A stretch of 64,000 nucleotides of DNA from an uncultured Enterocloster sp. (GTDB taxonomy: Bacteria > Bacillota > Clostridia > Lachnospirales > Lachnospiraceae): positions 1-64,000 of the forward strand of contig CALWRY010000006.1 of NCBI GenBank assembly GCA_944384065.1, given 5' to 3'. Each line of letters starts with the position of its first letter. The stretch's first letter is position 1. The notes below the pieces were generated by a model that had not been told where the DNA came from, made no database searches, and worked only from the letters and a program-made list of their open reading frames with translations. Shown piece by piece: positions 36,030-46,085 of the stretch. A program made the translations under genes and the position numbers.

Positions 36030-36233
36030 TTAACTTTCAGGACGCCAAAAATGTTGTGCGCCATCAATCGAATCAAATCGTATATAGTCGCTTGAAACTA
36101 CTATTTGAGAATTTTTATTTTCGCTATTTGCCATATTTATGACAATCCGATTGTCAGAAGTAACGCTGAACACTACTCTTTTTACATTATTAACACCAAA
36201 TGTTTGTTCAAATAGAATGTAATCACTATTTAA
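36030..36233 (-). pseudogene. Silent tail-fibre tip cassette B
   Basis: Read on the minus strand from site B, the frame gives LNSDYILFEQTFGVNNVKRV..., about 67 codons, ending FWRPES and TAA at 36032-36030. It is too short to be noticed as a gene and has no start codon of its own. It lies directly behind the terminator of the giant phage gene, so it should be silent. AT-rich like cassettes A and C. Confidence 0.68.
36222..36233 (-). repeat. Recombination site B (TTAAATAGTGAT, minus orientation)
   Basis: Perfect copy of the 12-mer on the minus strand. Inverted relative to A and C, direct relative to D. It abuts the T tract of the late terminator. Confidence 0.75.
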
Positions 36234-36261
36234 AAAAGGGAGCCCATATACAAGCTCCCTT
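36232..36261 (-). terminator. Late-operon terminator after the giant gene
   Basis: On the minus strand, AAGGGAGC (36261-36254) pairs with GCTCCCTT (36243-36236) over a 10-nt loop, followed by TTTTTT, which runs into site B. It lies 6 nt after the giant gene. Confidence 0.8.
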
Positions 36262-36266
36262 CCACA

Positions 36267-39200
36267 TCATTTTTTCTTTTCCTTCTCTTTTTCCTCCTTT
36301 GCAGCTTTTTTCCAGGCCGTCCAATCGCTCCCATCATACAGGTATTTCCCATCTACCTTGAGTTGCTTTAATTTTCTCTGTATCCCCTCATAGACCTCCT
36401 TATTTCCCGTATTATATGCCTTAATCCACTTCTCTTTGTATGCCCGTGTGATTGATGAACGGATGCTACTCCTGGCTTTGTTGTCCTCCATGCCATTATC
36501 TATTTTGGTCTGGTACATATCCTGCACAACGGTCTCATAATTGCGGAGGCTCTCTTTGGTGTCCGCATACTGTTCAATGGCAGCAATCAGATCGCCCGAG
36601 CTATAGCGGCTCTCCTTTTCTTCTTCCTCTGTATCTTCCTCCTCTGCTTCTTCCTCCTTGCTGGTGGCCTCTGCATCGTCATCTTCCACCTCCTCTGAGA
36701 TTTTATTCTCCAGGGACTGCACCGCAGACTTTAGCTGTTTTCCCCGGAAGCCCTCTGCCACCAGTTCATCATAAATTTCCCCATATCTTATCAAATCACC
36801 GCTTGCTTTAGCCTCTGCCGCCTCCTGGACCCTTTCATCCTCTTTGTACGCTTTTGTTATCACTGAATTGATGCTTCGGTCTATCTCCTCCTTGGAATTT
36901 CCCGCCTGTATCATATCCGACCGTATCTTATCTGCCAGCTCCTGCTCCCCAAGTTCCTCTGCCTCTACTATCATGGAAGCATACCGGCTCCGGTTCGAGG
37001 TATGGCTGATATCATATTTCAGCCGCGCGGCTTCATATTCAGCCGTCAGTTTTCCTGAGGCCTGGATAATCGTATTGGCAAGCCCTTCCATCTCACGGAT
37101 GATATTATCCGCTGGAATGCCAAATATGCCGCTTGTCTGCCGTACCGCATAGATGGCCACTTCCTGCGGTGTATACTGGCTGTCTCCCTCTATTAGCTTT
37201 TCAACACGCTTTATCGCATACATGATATCCTGGAATCCTTGCATTTCCGACCGGGCCGGTGTATATCCCTGCCATACGGATACCACGTCCTTGGCAATCG
37301 GTATTAAGGATAATGGATTCACATTGTCAATCAGCTTTGATAATGTCGCATCCCTCCATTTCTCCCAGAATTTTTTATCTTCATCATCCCGGACAGCCAT
37401 AATAAGACCAGCCAAAGCAGCGCCTAATGCGCTGGAAAGGGCAAATGCTGCCGCTACTTTTGCCGCACGGCCTTTGCTCCCTTTGTTCCTCTTACTCACG
37501 TCCACAGCCGCCCGGTAAAGCATATTGTAGGTGTTCGTAGGCTCTCCCATAAAGCTTGTGACAATCTTATGGTACATATCCCGCTTGCGCATGATTTGGG
37601 ATCTGTGGAGCACAGAATCCACCACCTGGGTTCTGTCAATAATCTCTGAAAAACGTTCACCTACCTTCTGATAAAATTCTTCTGTCCCTTCCTTTAAATC
37701 TTTGTGCTCCCTCTGTACCTCAATCTCACAGGCATTCCATATCCGGTTCCAGGTGAAGCGGTCCGCCGCCTCCGCGCCCTTCATTCCCAAATTCGTGAAT
37801 TTGTCCACCGCACTTTCATCCGTCCCAAATAGAATCCCATTCATGCTCCGGCTCGTGTTCATCTGGTAGAATCCCCAGTCCTTCCACTGAGCAATCGGCG
37901 CGTATTTGCAGATCAGCGCCCACTGGTCTTTCTCCGGCAGTGTAACAGCGCCCTTTGCCAAATCTGTGCCACTCATTTCTGCCAGTGCCCGCAGATAGGA
38001 TGAGGGCTGCTGTACGGTCACACTCAAGCTCCAAGAAACCGCTGTCCCCTTCCATCGGGAAAGTAGTCCGTCCATTACGGTTCGTGTGTTTGCTGTCTGG
38101 CCGTTTATGTCCTTAATAAGGTTTTCTATATATTCCTGTCCCGCTTTCCCCTCTGCACGCTCTATCTCCTGCTTTACGCTTACTAAATTTTGGCGGTCCC
38201 GGTAATTATATATCTTATTAAAGTCTGATAGCGGCGCCAGAAATGCGCTGTAGGTACTCATATGATCCACATGGCGCGTAAATACGTCAAAAATATCCTC
38301 GATGATGACTGCATTACTAGCCCCAGGGACAACACTCTTTGTCATGCCCAGATTACGAATTGTAGTGTTCAACTCATTTCCCAAATCCCCTTCCTTACTC
38401 TGTATATAATTCTTATCAGTTACGATTGGAAAATAGTCTCTTGCCATGAATTTTTTATATCCATACATCTCCACAGACGCCCGGTTCCCCCACTCCGCCG
38501 CATTGGAGGAAAGGAACTCCTGCATCTTGTCAGCAAGCTGCTTCTGTTTTTCTGATAAGGTGCTTGTAATATTCTCCACATCCGCAGGGGTTACCTGCAC
38601 GGGGTTAAAACTTTTTGATATTTTGGAGGGAAGGGGGATCCCGCCTTTTCCCCTCCTAGCCTGCAGGGTTGGGGCCGGTTTAATCCCGTCCTTGTATATG
38701 TGCCCACGGGCCTGCCCCCGCTTATTCTCCGCATACAAGGCCATGATTTTCGCTGGCGTCAATTTAATTGTCCCACCCTGTACCTTGAACATCTGCTCCT
38801 TTGCCCCGCTTCCGGTCCACTCCTTTAATTCCCTTCGGGTAACGCCAGTATCTTTCAAGGCCTTCTCAACATAATCCTGCGCTTCTTTTAACAAAATGGT
38901 TTTCTGATCGCTTGCTCCCCGGAAGGACTGATAGATAGACAGCATTGCATCTCCCATTTTCCAGAACATGGTATAGGGCGTCAGATTATCATAATTTACA
39001 AGCTGATCCACGGCCCCGACTACCTTGCCATATTCTGCGCGGCCCTGAAGCTCCTTCGGCACCTTATCATTCTTATAACTTTCCGAGAGCTGCCGTATGG
39101 CCTCCTCGGCCAGGCTCCCAACCGTCTCCGCCCGCTTATTGGCTTTCAGCTCATTCATCTCCATAATGGTTTTTTTCATAGAGCTGACTACCTTCTGCAG

Positions 39201-42200
39201 GTTTTCCATCTCATACGGGCTTAGCTCGTCCAGGCTTTTGATATCATATACTTTAGCTTTCAGCTCTTTAATCCGCTCCAGGAGATCCGGATCACAGTCA
39301 AAATATGCGGTTTCCCCTGTGGCCTGGTCCGTCCACTCGCCACCCTTCTGCACTGCCTCATAGAACCGGTGAAGGTCATCCCAGGCCCGCGTCCTCTGTG
39401 TCGGTTCCCCCTTTTGGTTTTTATATTCCGTACTGTAATCAATGCTGTGGAGGAACTCAAGGACAATCCCTTTTACGCCGTCTGGCACATGCTTCTTGTT
39501 GTCCGGCCTTAAAAGCCAGTTCTGCATCGCCATCACGTCACGGACAATGAGATTTCTATTCCTGCTGCGGTTACGATTCTCCCGCATTTGGCGCATGCTT
39601 TCTACATACTTATCCGGTTTAAGAAGGTACTTCGCCGACCGATCCTGCCGGTTGATTTCCCGATATTCCTCCCGCAGGTTCCTTATTTCCTTCAACCGTT
39701 CCTGCTTTGCCGCCTTATCTCCTTTTTTCTCCGCCTCTGCCAGCGCCTTCTCCGCTGCTTCCCGCGCCTCCTTTATCCTGCCCAGTTCCTTAGCCAGTTC
39801 CTTGCGGGCCGTCCCAATCTGAGCGGTATACTCTTTTCGGATTCCGTTCAAATATTCCTGCATCTTGGCCCTGTACTCCGCCTGTGCCTTCTTGCGCGCC
39901 TGCTCCAGCTGCTCCTGCTTGCGGTCCGCAAATGTAGGGGGCGTGCTCCTCACGTCCGCATACTCCTCCAGGATCTTCTGCCCGATTAATATGGACATTT
40001 CATCCATGTCGGCATGATACTCGTTCTCTACCTGCTCCCTTGTTTCATCCAGAACCCTGGCAATTGCCATGAGCTGATCCGCCGGATGGGTGTAATCAGC
40101 GGAAAACAGCTCCGGGTACTGGCCGTTCAGTTCCTGGTACAGGCTGTCAACGGATATCCCGCCTTCCCCCAGCCTTATCCTGCCAAAATATTTCTTCCGG
40201 AAAGCACTGTATCCTCCCACCGCGTCCAGATCCTGCCTGTCTGCCTGGGACAACTCTATCTTGGTATTTCTTATCTGATCCCGCAGATCACGGTACTGCG
40301 CCGCGAAAGCAGTGTCCAGCTTGCCCGACTGTTTCAACACGCCCCGCCCAATCTCCGCCGCCACACGGGCCGTCTCGTTCATATCCACATCTTCCGAATT
40401 GCGGATATACTTATACAGCCTCGTCAGCTGCTCCTGGAGCTTCTTGGAACTATATTGGCTGTTATACTCCTTCAAGATACTTCTTGCAATTCTGGCAATA
40501 TCCGCCTCCCTTACCGCATCCTTTGGGGTAAGCTTAAACTGGTTTTTCAGCTTTTCATTGGCCGCTTTCAGCTTTTCATTTTCGCGGATCAGCGTCTCCA
40601 GAGCCGTCTCCGCAGCATCCTCATTCCCTTCCAACTTAAACCGCACATCTTCCAGCCCGCTCACGGCCTCCCTCCTGGCATTCGGAAGGGCCGGATCATA
40701 GAGCACTGTCTTTATTCCCTCTGCGGCCAGACCATTTTTCAAGTCCTCGCTGGCATTCACTGGGAGAACTACTGCCGCTATTTCATCCAGGCCTACGGCC
40801 CTGCCCGGTTTGGCCTCAAAGTATCTCACGGGAATCGCAAGCAGGTATTCCCGCAGTTCCATGACCTGCCCCATAACCGCGTCCGGTATCCCTGTATAGC
40901 CATATTCTTTCTCCAGGAAAGAGCGGATTCCCTTTTCCGTCTTTTTGCTTCCAAAGGCCTCCGTCAGGCACTCGATTGCCCGATCCAAGGCCATGTAATC
41001 CGTATCCCCTTTTGTCCCTGCCAGGGCCTTCGCAATCTCATCGAGAAGGCTGTCCGCTTTCCCGTATATCTGCTTATATTCCTCCTCGGAAAGGTTTTGG
41101 AGTCTCCCCTTCTCCTTCCTCATAGCTTCTATGCTTGGAAATTCACGTGACAGGGCCGCCCGCACATTCCTGGTCCCGGATGTGATCCCGGATTCCGCAT
41201 TGCGCATCCCGTTCTCAGCCATGACCCTGACAATATTATCCAGCGTATATTCATCGTGGAGCTCGTTAAAGCTCCGCTCCTCACCCCGTCTGTTAAAGCG
41301 ATCTTTGTTATTCCTTATGTACTTCTCTCCCAAGACGGGCTCCACAAGTCCTTTAGCATACTCATCAAACTCTGCTTCATGGGCTTTGATTGCGTTCGAT
41401 ACGCCTTCTACATAGCTGGACGCATCCTCCACGGGTTCCGCCTTCCCTCTGGCAATCTCCTGATCCTGCTGGAATCTGGCCTCGGCCTGTTCATACTCCG
41501 CCGCGCTGTCTTTATACCCTTCCAGCTGCTCATTTACCTTTTCCCTGCGCCGCTTTATGGCCGCCTCGCTCCATTTTGAATTTGCAAACAGGGCGTCCAG
41601 GTATTCCTTCCGCACTGCCGGATCATAGACCACGCTGTGGAAATCAATATCTTCCCGCGCCAGGAATTCCCGCGCCCCTTTCGCCTCATGCCTGCCGCTT
41701 ATGGACGGCTGGTGCAGGACTGGTTCAACTGAAATGCCCCGTTCTTTCAGGAACGCCTCCCTGACCTCATTCCGGCCTTTCAGCTTGTCAACCATCTGTC
41801 CCTTGTCTCCCCCGTCAAACACATTGGATTCCAGGGATGCCTCACTCATTCCTACGCGCGCGGCCAGACCGGATAATTCCGTCTCATTCAGCTTATACTC
41901 GGTTTTCGGGAACCGGGGTGTATATGCATCCGCGCTGAACACTCGGTTGGCCCGGTTAATTTTCGGATCAATCGTATCCTTACGAAACACCACGGAAATA
42001 TCCCCAAAATTATCATGCCCTTCACTGGCCCGTGTCACCGCTATGCTTGGCATAGGGAACCCGCCCAGTCCAATACTCTCCATAAGCTTTTCTTCGGACA
42101 GGTTGTGGATTGCCACCAGATCCTTGTTATCTGTCTCCTGCAGGCGTCGGCCCGCAATTTTATACCGTGTTTCTTCCCCTCCCTTGACATTTAACAGCCG

Positions 42201-45200
42201 CTCAAATATACTGGAGATAGGAAGTGAACCGCTACCCGGGTTCGCCGTGCTACTTCCGGCGGGTCGGCGGGCTGCAGGGGCTACGGCGGTATTGCTCCCG
42301 GATGGGGTCGGGCCGTTGCCAGAAGTACCCGTACCGCCCGCAGTAGCTGCGGGGAAAACCTGGTTGAGAGACAACGGTCCGCCCATCCTTGCTGTATATA
42401 CAGCATGTACATATAGCCGGTTCTTATCTTTCAATTTCACTACTACAAGCTCGTAGAAATCTTCACCGCCAATTTTTATTTTTGCTCCTAACGTGGCAGA
42501 ATCATACCCACGGCCTTTCCAATTCCTTTGGTGATCCAATACTTTACCCTTGCTTATAACATCGGGAATCGCGGCAAACGCTACGGCCTTCGCATGGTTT
42601 ACGCCATGGTTCATATCATCTTTTACCGCACGGCTGTCAAGCAGCACATCCCCCACCACCGGATTATGCGCCTTATTCCCAATCGAATCAAAGAAGTTCA
42701 GCACCATTTCATTCAGTTTCTTTTCTCCCCTTGGGAACTCCTCGCCTGTCAGGTCCGTCACCGGATCCATGTGCCGCACTGCCTGGTAATTTTCTTCAAT
42801 GGCCTGCTCCGTCACCCGTTCGGGATGGGCCAGGGCCTTCCTATCCCCTTCTTTCCCCTCGGCATGGGCTTCTTCCTGCGCTTCCGTCCGGGCCTTTCCC
42901 TTTCCTTCCGGTTCCCAGCCTTCCGTCCGGGCCTCACTGGCTTTATCCAGGCCATACAGCCAGGTATCCCGGGCTTCCTCGTAGAGCTTTAAATCCTCCT
43001 CCAGGTTTTTGGCTGCCACTCCCGTGCTTCCCTTCCGGATCAGCTCCTTGATTGCGTCAATCACATCCGTGAGGAAGTCCACAATGCGCTGCGCAAGGTC
43101 CCGGTCCTTTTTTACCACGGAATTGATAAATTCTTCATCATTCAGAAATTTCTCCGCTGCATCGGATACCAGCTCCTCAATGGCCTGCTGGCGGGTCAGC
43201 TCCTGGCCCGCGTCCGCGTAATCATTGATATAATCTTCCACCAGGTTCTCCCAGCTTCTGCCCGTGGCCTTCATCTCCGCCTCGGATACGGTGCTTGTAT
43301 ACGCATCATAAGCGGACGGGGCATAATCCCGGATAAAGTGGGTGAGCTCGTGGGACAGGTCACCAAGCATATTGTCGGAATCCGCAGACAGGGTAATCTG
43401 GCCTCTCCCGTAGGATGCCCGCACATTTCCCCCGCTCCCTTCCACAATATTAATTGTCAGCCCTGTCATCTTCCCCACGTGCTCTGCCACTTTCCGCTGG
43501 GCCTGGGTGGCCGTCTCCGCCACATCCCCTAATCCGCCGGCCTTTGGCGTACCCTGGAGCAAGCGTGGGCTCCGGATGTTGTGGTCCATGTTGTAATCCT
43601 GTGCGCCCGCCTTATAGGCCGCAAGGGCCTGTTCCTCGGTGAGCACGGCCATGACAGCCGATTCCTGGGCAGTATCCATGGAGATATTCTGATAGCCCGC
43701 ATCATAGGCGCGACCAAAGGCACGGCTGTAGGTATTCACATCAATAGAGCCGTCGTAGCCTGCCATAAGGGCCTCCTGGCCGTTCTTCCCGTAAGGCTTC
43801 GCATAGGCCTCTGCCTGTCCCCTTCCGAGGCCCTGGACGCCTGCCTGTGGCTCCTGGACCGCCTGATGAACTTCCTGGAAAGGTTCCTGTGCCCGCGCCA
43901 TATTGCCCGGTTCTGCCTGGTAAGGCCGGGCAGGCTCCCCGCTACCCTGCTGGTTGTCCTGGGCCTGCTGACTTCCCTGCGGCTGCTGGGGCTCCTGGGC
44001 CATCCTGGCCTCTGCCTCCATTTCCTCCATCTCCCTGACAGCTTCCATGCCAGGCACCTGCCCAGGGCGGGACGTCCAAGCATCGGGGGCGGGTGCTTCC
44101 CCTGGCCCCTGGTGTGTCCCGGCATCCCTTGGCGCTGCTTCCTGGGTTTTCTCTGCCTGCCGGGCCTGCGCGGCATCCTGCGCGTTTCGCGTTTCCTGTT
44201 CCGACTGGCCGTTCTTCCCCTGGGCCATCCCCGCCGTCTGTCCAGCCTGCCCCACCGCAGCCTGCGCACGCATCCTGTCCATCCACTGGTGCATCCGTAT
44301 ATCATACTGGGCTTTATCCCGATTGGACACATACCCGCCCTGCCTCTGCCGCGCAGCATATTCCTCCGCCAGCTTCTGCAGATCCACTGCCTCCTGATAG
44401 TCCGCTTCATTTGCATAGTTCTCCCGGTTTGTATCAATGCCTTGGGAGTAGTCGCGATAATCAGGGTTGATGGTGCTGCCATACCGGTTCAGTTGTATAT
44501 TATTCTGAATCGCTCCGGGTGCATTCATAATACCTGCCGTCAGCGCACCGAGCGCAAAATCCTCCCAAGTTTGGGGATCCGTTAAATCCCCGGCAATATT
44601 TAGTTCATCTCCATAGATAAAATGCTTCCGTATGGATTCTGTGATATCCTGCACCACCTCCTGTGTGCCCTCTGACAGCATATCCGCCCCATATCCTGCA
44701 GCGCCCAACACTGCACGTCTTGCCATAGGATTTTTTGAAAGCGCATTAGATACGCCACGTTTTGCCGCCTGGGCTACTTTACTGTTTTTAAGCATCCGGC
44801 TGACGGCACCGCCTCCATACTGCGCAATTCCGCCCAAAAGCAGATTTGTGATTGTTTCATCCGCCGCTGTGAGCACTGCATTCAGCTGTGCCCCGCTGGC
44901 CGGCCTTCCCTCCATAATGTCCTGCCGGTATGACTGTCCTCCTGCCTGGGCCGCAAATGCCGCGCTGGCCGCCCCAGCGCTCCCTGTCAGGCCTCCAAAG
45001 GCGATTGACGGGAGCATATTGCCTATGGCATTTGCCGTATTATATGCCATTCCTTCCGCTGTCCCTGCTCTTTGGACCATTTTTTCCTGCAACAGTTCCG
45101 ATTCGGACGGGGCATCTTCCACTGGATCGCCCCAAAGCCATTCCGGTATTGAGGTAATCCCTTCCACTGCATTTTCTACCCCGCCGGTAACGGACTTTAA

Positions 45201-46076
45201 AATATTAAGCGGGACACGATACCATCCCGCGCTCTCCTCGCTTTTCTGATATTGTTCCGTTGCTCCGCGCTCATTTAGTTCCCCTTCCAAAGAATTCAAA
45301 TAATTGTCCGCCGCTTCCCTCCCTTTGCGCTCTAATATGTAGTCATATACATTCCGCTCCTGCAATGTCATAAGGGCATATTTCCGCTCCTGGCTTCCAG
45401 GCGTCCCACGGCCATCCCATTTCTCGTAATATTCAAAAATTTTATCTCGTGCCTTATCCCCTAAAATCGGTTCAAATCCACCGCCAAATTCTTTGTCAAA
45501 TTCTTCTTTGGAATACTGCCGGTTAAAATACGCTTCCACTGGATTCTCGGTCCGGTTTCGCCCGAGGATACCTAATATCCCCGCTGACTCTCTCTCCTCT
45601 GCAGCCTTGTCCTTCGCAGTGCGGACTGTCTCTCTAAAATCCGACATAGAGGGAATATCTTCATAGCGGATCATATTCCCATTGTCCATATACCCGACTT
45701 TATTGTTCGCATTTTCGCGCCTTCTGGCTGCCTTCCACAGCTCCGTCCCTGGCAGGTAGGTGCTGGAAGGCTTATAGCTCTGCTGTATGCGCCTATACGT
45801 TTCCGTCGCCTTCTCCCGATCCTCCCGCAGAATATCCGCCTGGGCCGTAGTCCGCCCAGGCGTCCGATGCCGCTCCTTATACCCTTCTATCAAATTTTCC
45901 CGTGCTTCCTCATTTAGCCGTTTCCTCCTACGCCTGAAAATGCGCGCCTCCAGGCTATTGTCCTGATTGCTGGAGGAAAACATGCGGTAATTATCATAAT
46001 TGCGCCCTTTATTGCTGTTATCCGAATCAGGGGAAACAAACATGTTATAATGATCGTAATTTTTCCTGCTTGCCAT
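36267..46076 (-). CDS. Giant polyvalent phage protein (3269 aa), probably a virion/ejection protein
   Basis: Recognisable parts: an Arg/Glu-rich N-terminus; a Gly/Ala-rich hydrophobic region (residues ~345-400); a Gln/Pro/Ala linker (~600-745); a zinc-metallopeptidase motif HELTH (909-913) with downstream glutamates; a domain around 1140-1220 (HAKAVAFAAIPDVI, NWKGRGYDSATLG) like large-polyvalent-protein-associated domains; an IHNLSEEKL...GGFPMPSIAVT segment near 1320; coiled coils around 1990-2120; a conserved YKKFMARDYFPIV block; membrane-like FALSSALGAALAGLIMAV near 2880; and an acidic then Lys-rich tail. Such proteins are thought to enter the cell with phage DNA. It is the last gene of the late operon. 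Most of it is unassigned. Confidence 0.75.
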   Translation of the reverse strand: MASRKNYDHYNMFVSPDSDNSNKGRNYDNYRMFSSSNQDNSLEARIFRRRRKRLNEEARENLIEGYKERHRTPGRTTAQADILREDREKATETYRRIQQSYKPSSTYLPGTELWKAARRRENANNKVGYMDNGNMIRYEDIPSMSDFRETVRTAKDKAAEERESAGILGILGRNRTENPVEAYFNRQYSKEEFDKEFGGGFEPILGDKARDKIFEYYEKWDGRGTPGSQERKYALMTLQERNVYDYILERKGREAADNYLNSLEGELNERGATEQYQKSEESAGWYRVPLNILKSVTGGVENAVEGITSIPEWLWGDPVEDAPSESELLQEKMVQRAGTAEGMAYNTANAIGNMLPSIAFGGLTGSAGAASAAFAAQAGGQSYRQDIMEGRPASGAQLNAVLTAADETITNLLLGGIAQYGGGAVSRMLKNSKVAQAAKRGVSNALSKNPMARRAVLGAAGYGADMLSEGTQEVVQDITESIRKHFIYGDELNIAGDLTDPQTWEDFALGALTAGIMNAPGAIQNNIQLNRYGSTINPDYRDYSQGIDTNRENYANEADYQEAVDLQKLAEEYAARQRQGGYVSNRDKAQYDIRMHQWMDRMRAQAAVGQAGQTAGMAQGKNGQSEQETRNAQDAAQARQAEKTQEAAPRDAGTHQGPGEAPAPDAWTSRPGQVPGMEAVREMEEMEAEARMAQEPQQPQGSQQAQDNQQGSGEPARPYQAEPGNMARAQEPFQEVHQAVQEPQAGVQGLGRGQAEAYAKPYGKNGQEALMAGYDGSIDVNTYSRAFGRAYDAGYQNISMDTAQESAVMAVLTEEQALAAYKAGAQDYNMDHNIRSPRLLQGTPKAGGLGDVAETATQAQRKVAEHVGKMTGLTINIVEGSGGNVRASYGRGQITLSADSDNMLGDLSHELTHFIRDYAPSAYDAYTSTVSEAEMKATGRSWENLVEDYINDYADAGQELTRQQAIEELVSDAAEKFLNDEEFINSVVKKDRDLAQRIVDFLTDVIDAIKELIRKGSTGVAAKNLEEDLKLYEEARDTWLYGLDKASEARTEGWEPEGKGKARTEAQEEAHAEGKEGDRKALAHPERVTEQAIEENYQAVRHMDPVTDLTGEEFPRGEKKLNEMVLNFFDSIGNKAHNPVVGDVLLDSRAVKDDMNHGVNHAKAVAFAAIPDVISKGKVLDHQRNWKGRGYDSATLGAKIKIGGEDFYELVVVKLKDKNRLYVHAVYTARMGGPLSLNQVFPAATAGGTGTSGNGPTPSGSNTAVAPAARRPAGSSTANPGSGSLPISSIFERLLNVKGGEETRYKIAGRRLQETDNKDLVAIHNLSEEKLMESIGLGGFPMPSIAVTRASEGHDNFGDISVVFRKDTIDPKINRANRVFSADAYTPRFPKTEYKLNETELSGLAARVGMSEASLESNVFDGGDKGQMVDKLKGRNEVREAFLKERGISVEPVLHQPSISGRHEAKGAREFLAREDIDFHSVVYDPAVRKEYLDALFANSKWSEAAIKRRREKVNEQLEGYKDSAAEYEQAEARFQQDQEIARGKAEPVEDASSYVEGVSNAIKAHEAEFDEYAKGLVEPVLGEKYIRNNKDRFNRRGEERSFNELHDEYTLDNIVRVMAENGMRNAESGITSGTRNVRAALSREFPSIEAMRKEKGRLQNLSEEEYKQIYGKADSLLDEIAKALAGTKGDTDYMALDRAIECLTEAFGSKKTEKGIRSFLEKEYGYTGIPDAVMGQVMELREYLLAIPVRYFEAKPGRAVGLDEIAAVVLPVNASEDLKNGLAAEGIKTVLYDPALPNARREAVSGLEDVRFKLEGNEDAAETALETLIRENEKLKAANEKLKNQFKLTPKDAVREADIARIARSILKEYNSQYSSKKLQEQLTRLYKYIRNSEDVDMNETARVAAEIGRGVLKQSGKLDTAFAAQYRDLRDQIRNTKIELSQADRQDLDAVGGYSAFRKKYFGRIRLGEGGISVDSLYQELNGQYPELFSADYTHPADQLMAIARVLDETREQVENEYHADMDEMSILIGQKILEEYADVRSTPPTFADRKQEQLEQARKKAQAEYRAKMQEYLNGIRKEYTAQIGTARKELAKELGRIKEAREAAEKALAEAEKKGDKAAKQERLKEIRNLREEYREINRQDRSAKYLLKPDKYVESMRQMRENRNRSRNRNLIVRDVMAMQNWLLRPDNKKHVPDGVKGIVLEFLHSIDYSTEYKNQKGEPTQRTRAWDDLHRFYEAVQKGGEWTDQATGETAYFDCDPDLLERIKELKAKVYDIKSLDELSPYEMENLQKVVSSMKKTIMEMNELKANKRAETVGSLAEEAIRQLSESYKNDKVPKELQGRAEYGKVVGAVDQLVNYDNLTPYTMFWKMGDAMLSIYQSFRGASDQKTILLKEAQDYVEKALKDTGVTRRELKEWTGSGAKEQMFKVQGGTIKLTPAKIMALYAENKRGQARGHIYKDGIKPAPTLQARRGKGGIPLPSKISKSFNPVQVTPADVENITSTLSEKQKQLADKMQEFLSSNAAEWGNRASVEMYGYKKFMARDYFPIVTDKNYIQSKEGDLGNELNTTIRNLGMTKSVVPGASNAVIIEDIFDVFTRHVDHMSTYSAFLAPLSDFNKIYNYRDRQNLVSVKQEIERAEGKAGQEYIENLIKDINGQTANTRTVMDGLLSRWKGTAVSWSLSVTVQQPSSYLRALAEMSGTDLAKGAVTLPEKDQWALICKYAPIAQWKDWGFYQMNTSRSMNGILFGTDESAVDKFTNLGMKGAEAADRFTWNRIWNACEIEVQREHKDLKEGTEEFYQKVGERFSEIIDRTQVVDSVLHRSQIMRKRDMYHKIVTSFMGEPTNTYNMLYRAAVDVSKRNKGSKGRAAKVAAAFALSSALGAALAGLIMAVRDDEDKKFWEKWRDATLSKLIDNVNPLSLIPIAKDVVSVWQGYTPARSEMQGFQDIMYAIKRVEKLIEGDSQYTPQEVAIYAVRQTSGIFGIPADNIIREMEGLANTIIQASGKLTAEYEAARLKYDISHTSNRSRYASMIVEAEELGEQELADKIRSDMIQAGNSKEEIDRSINSVITKAYKEDERVQEAAEAKASGDLIRYGEIYDELVAEGFRGKQLKSAVQSLENKISEEVEDDDAEATSKEEEAEEEDTEEEEKESRYSSGDLIAAIEQYADTKESLRNYETVVQDMYQTKIDNGMEDNKARSSIRSSITRAYKEKWIKAYNTGNKEVYEGIQRKLKQLKVDGKYLYDGSDWTAWKKAAKEEKEKEKKK

Positions 46077-46085
46077 AGCACACTC

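Noticed and set aside
43736..44482. Arginine-rich frame inside the giant gene
   Set aside because: It overlaps the low-complexity linker of the giant protein in another frame and has no ribosome binding site.
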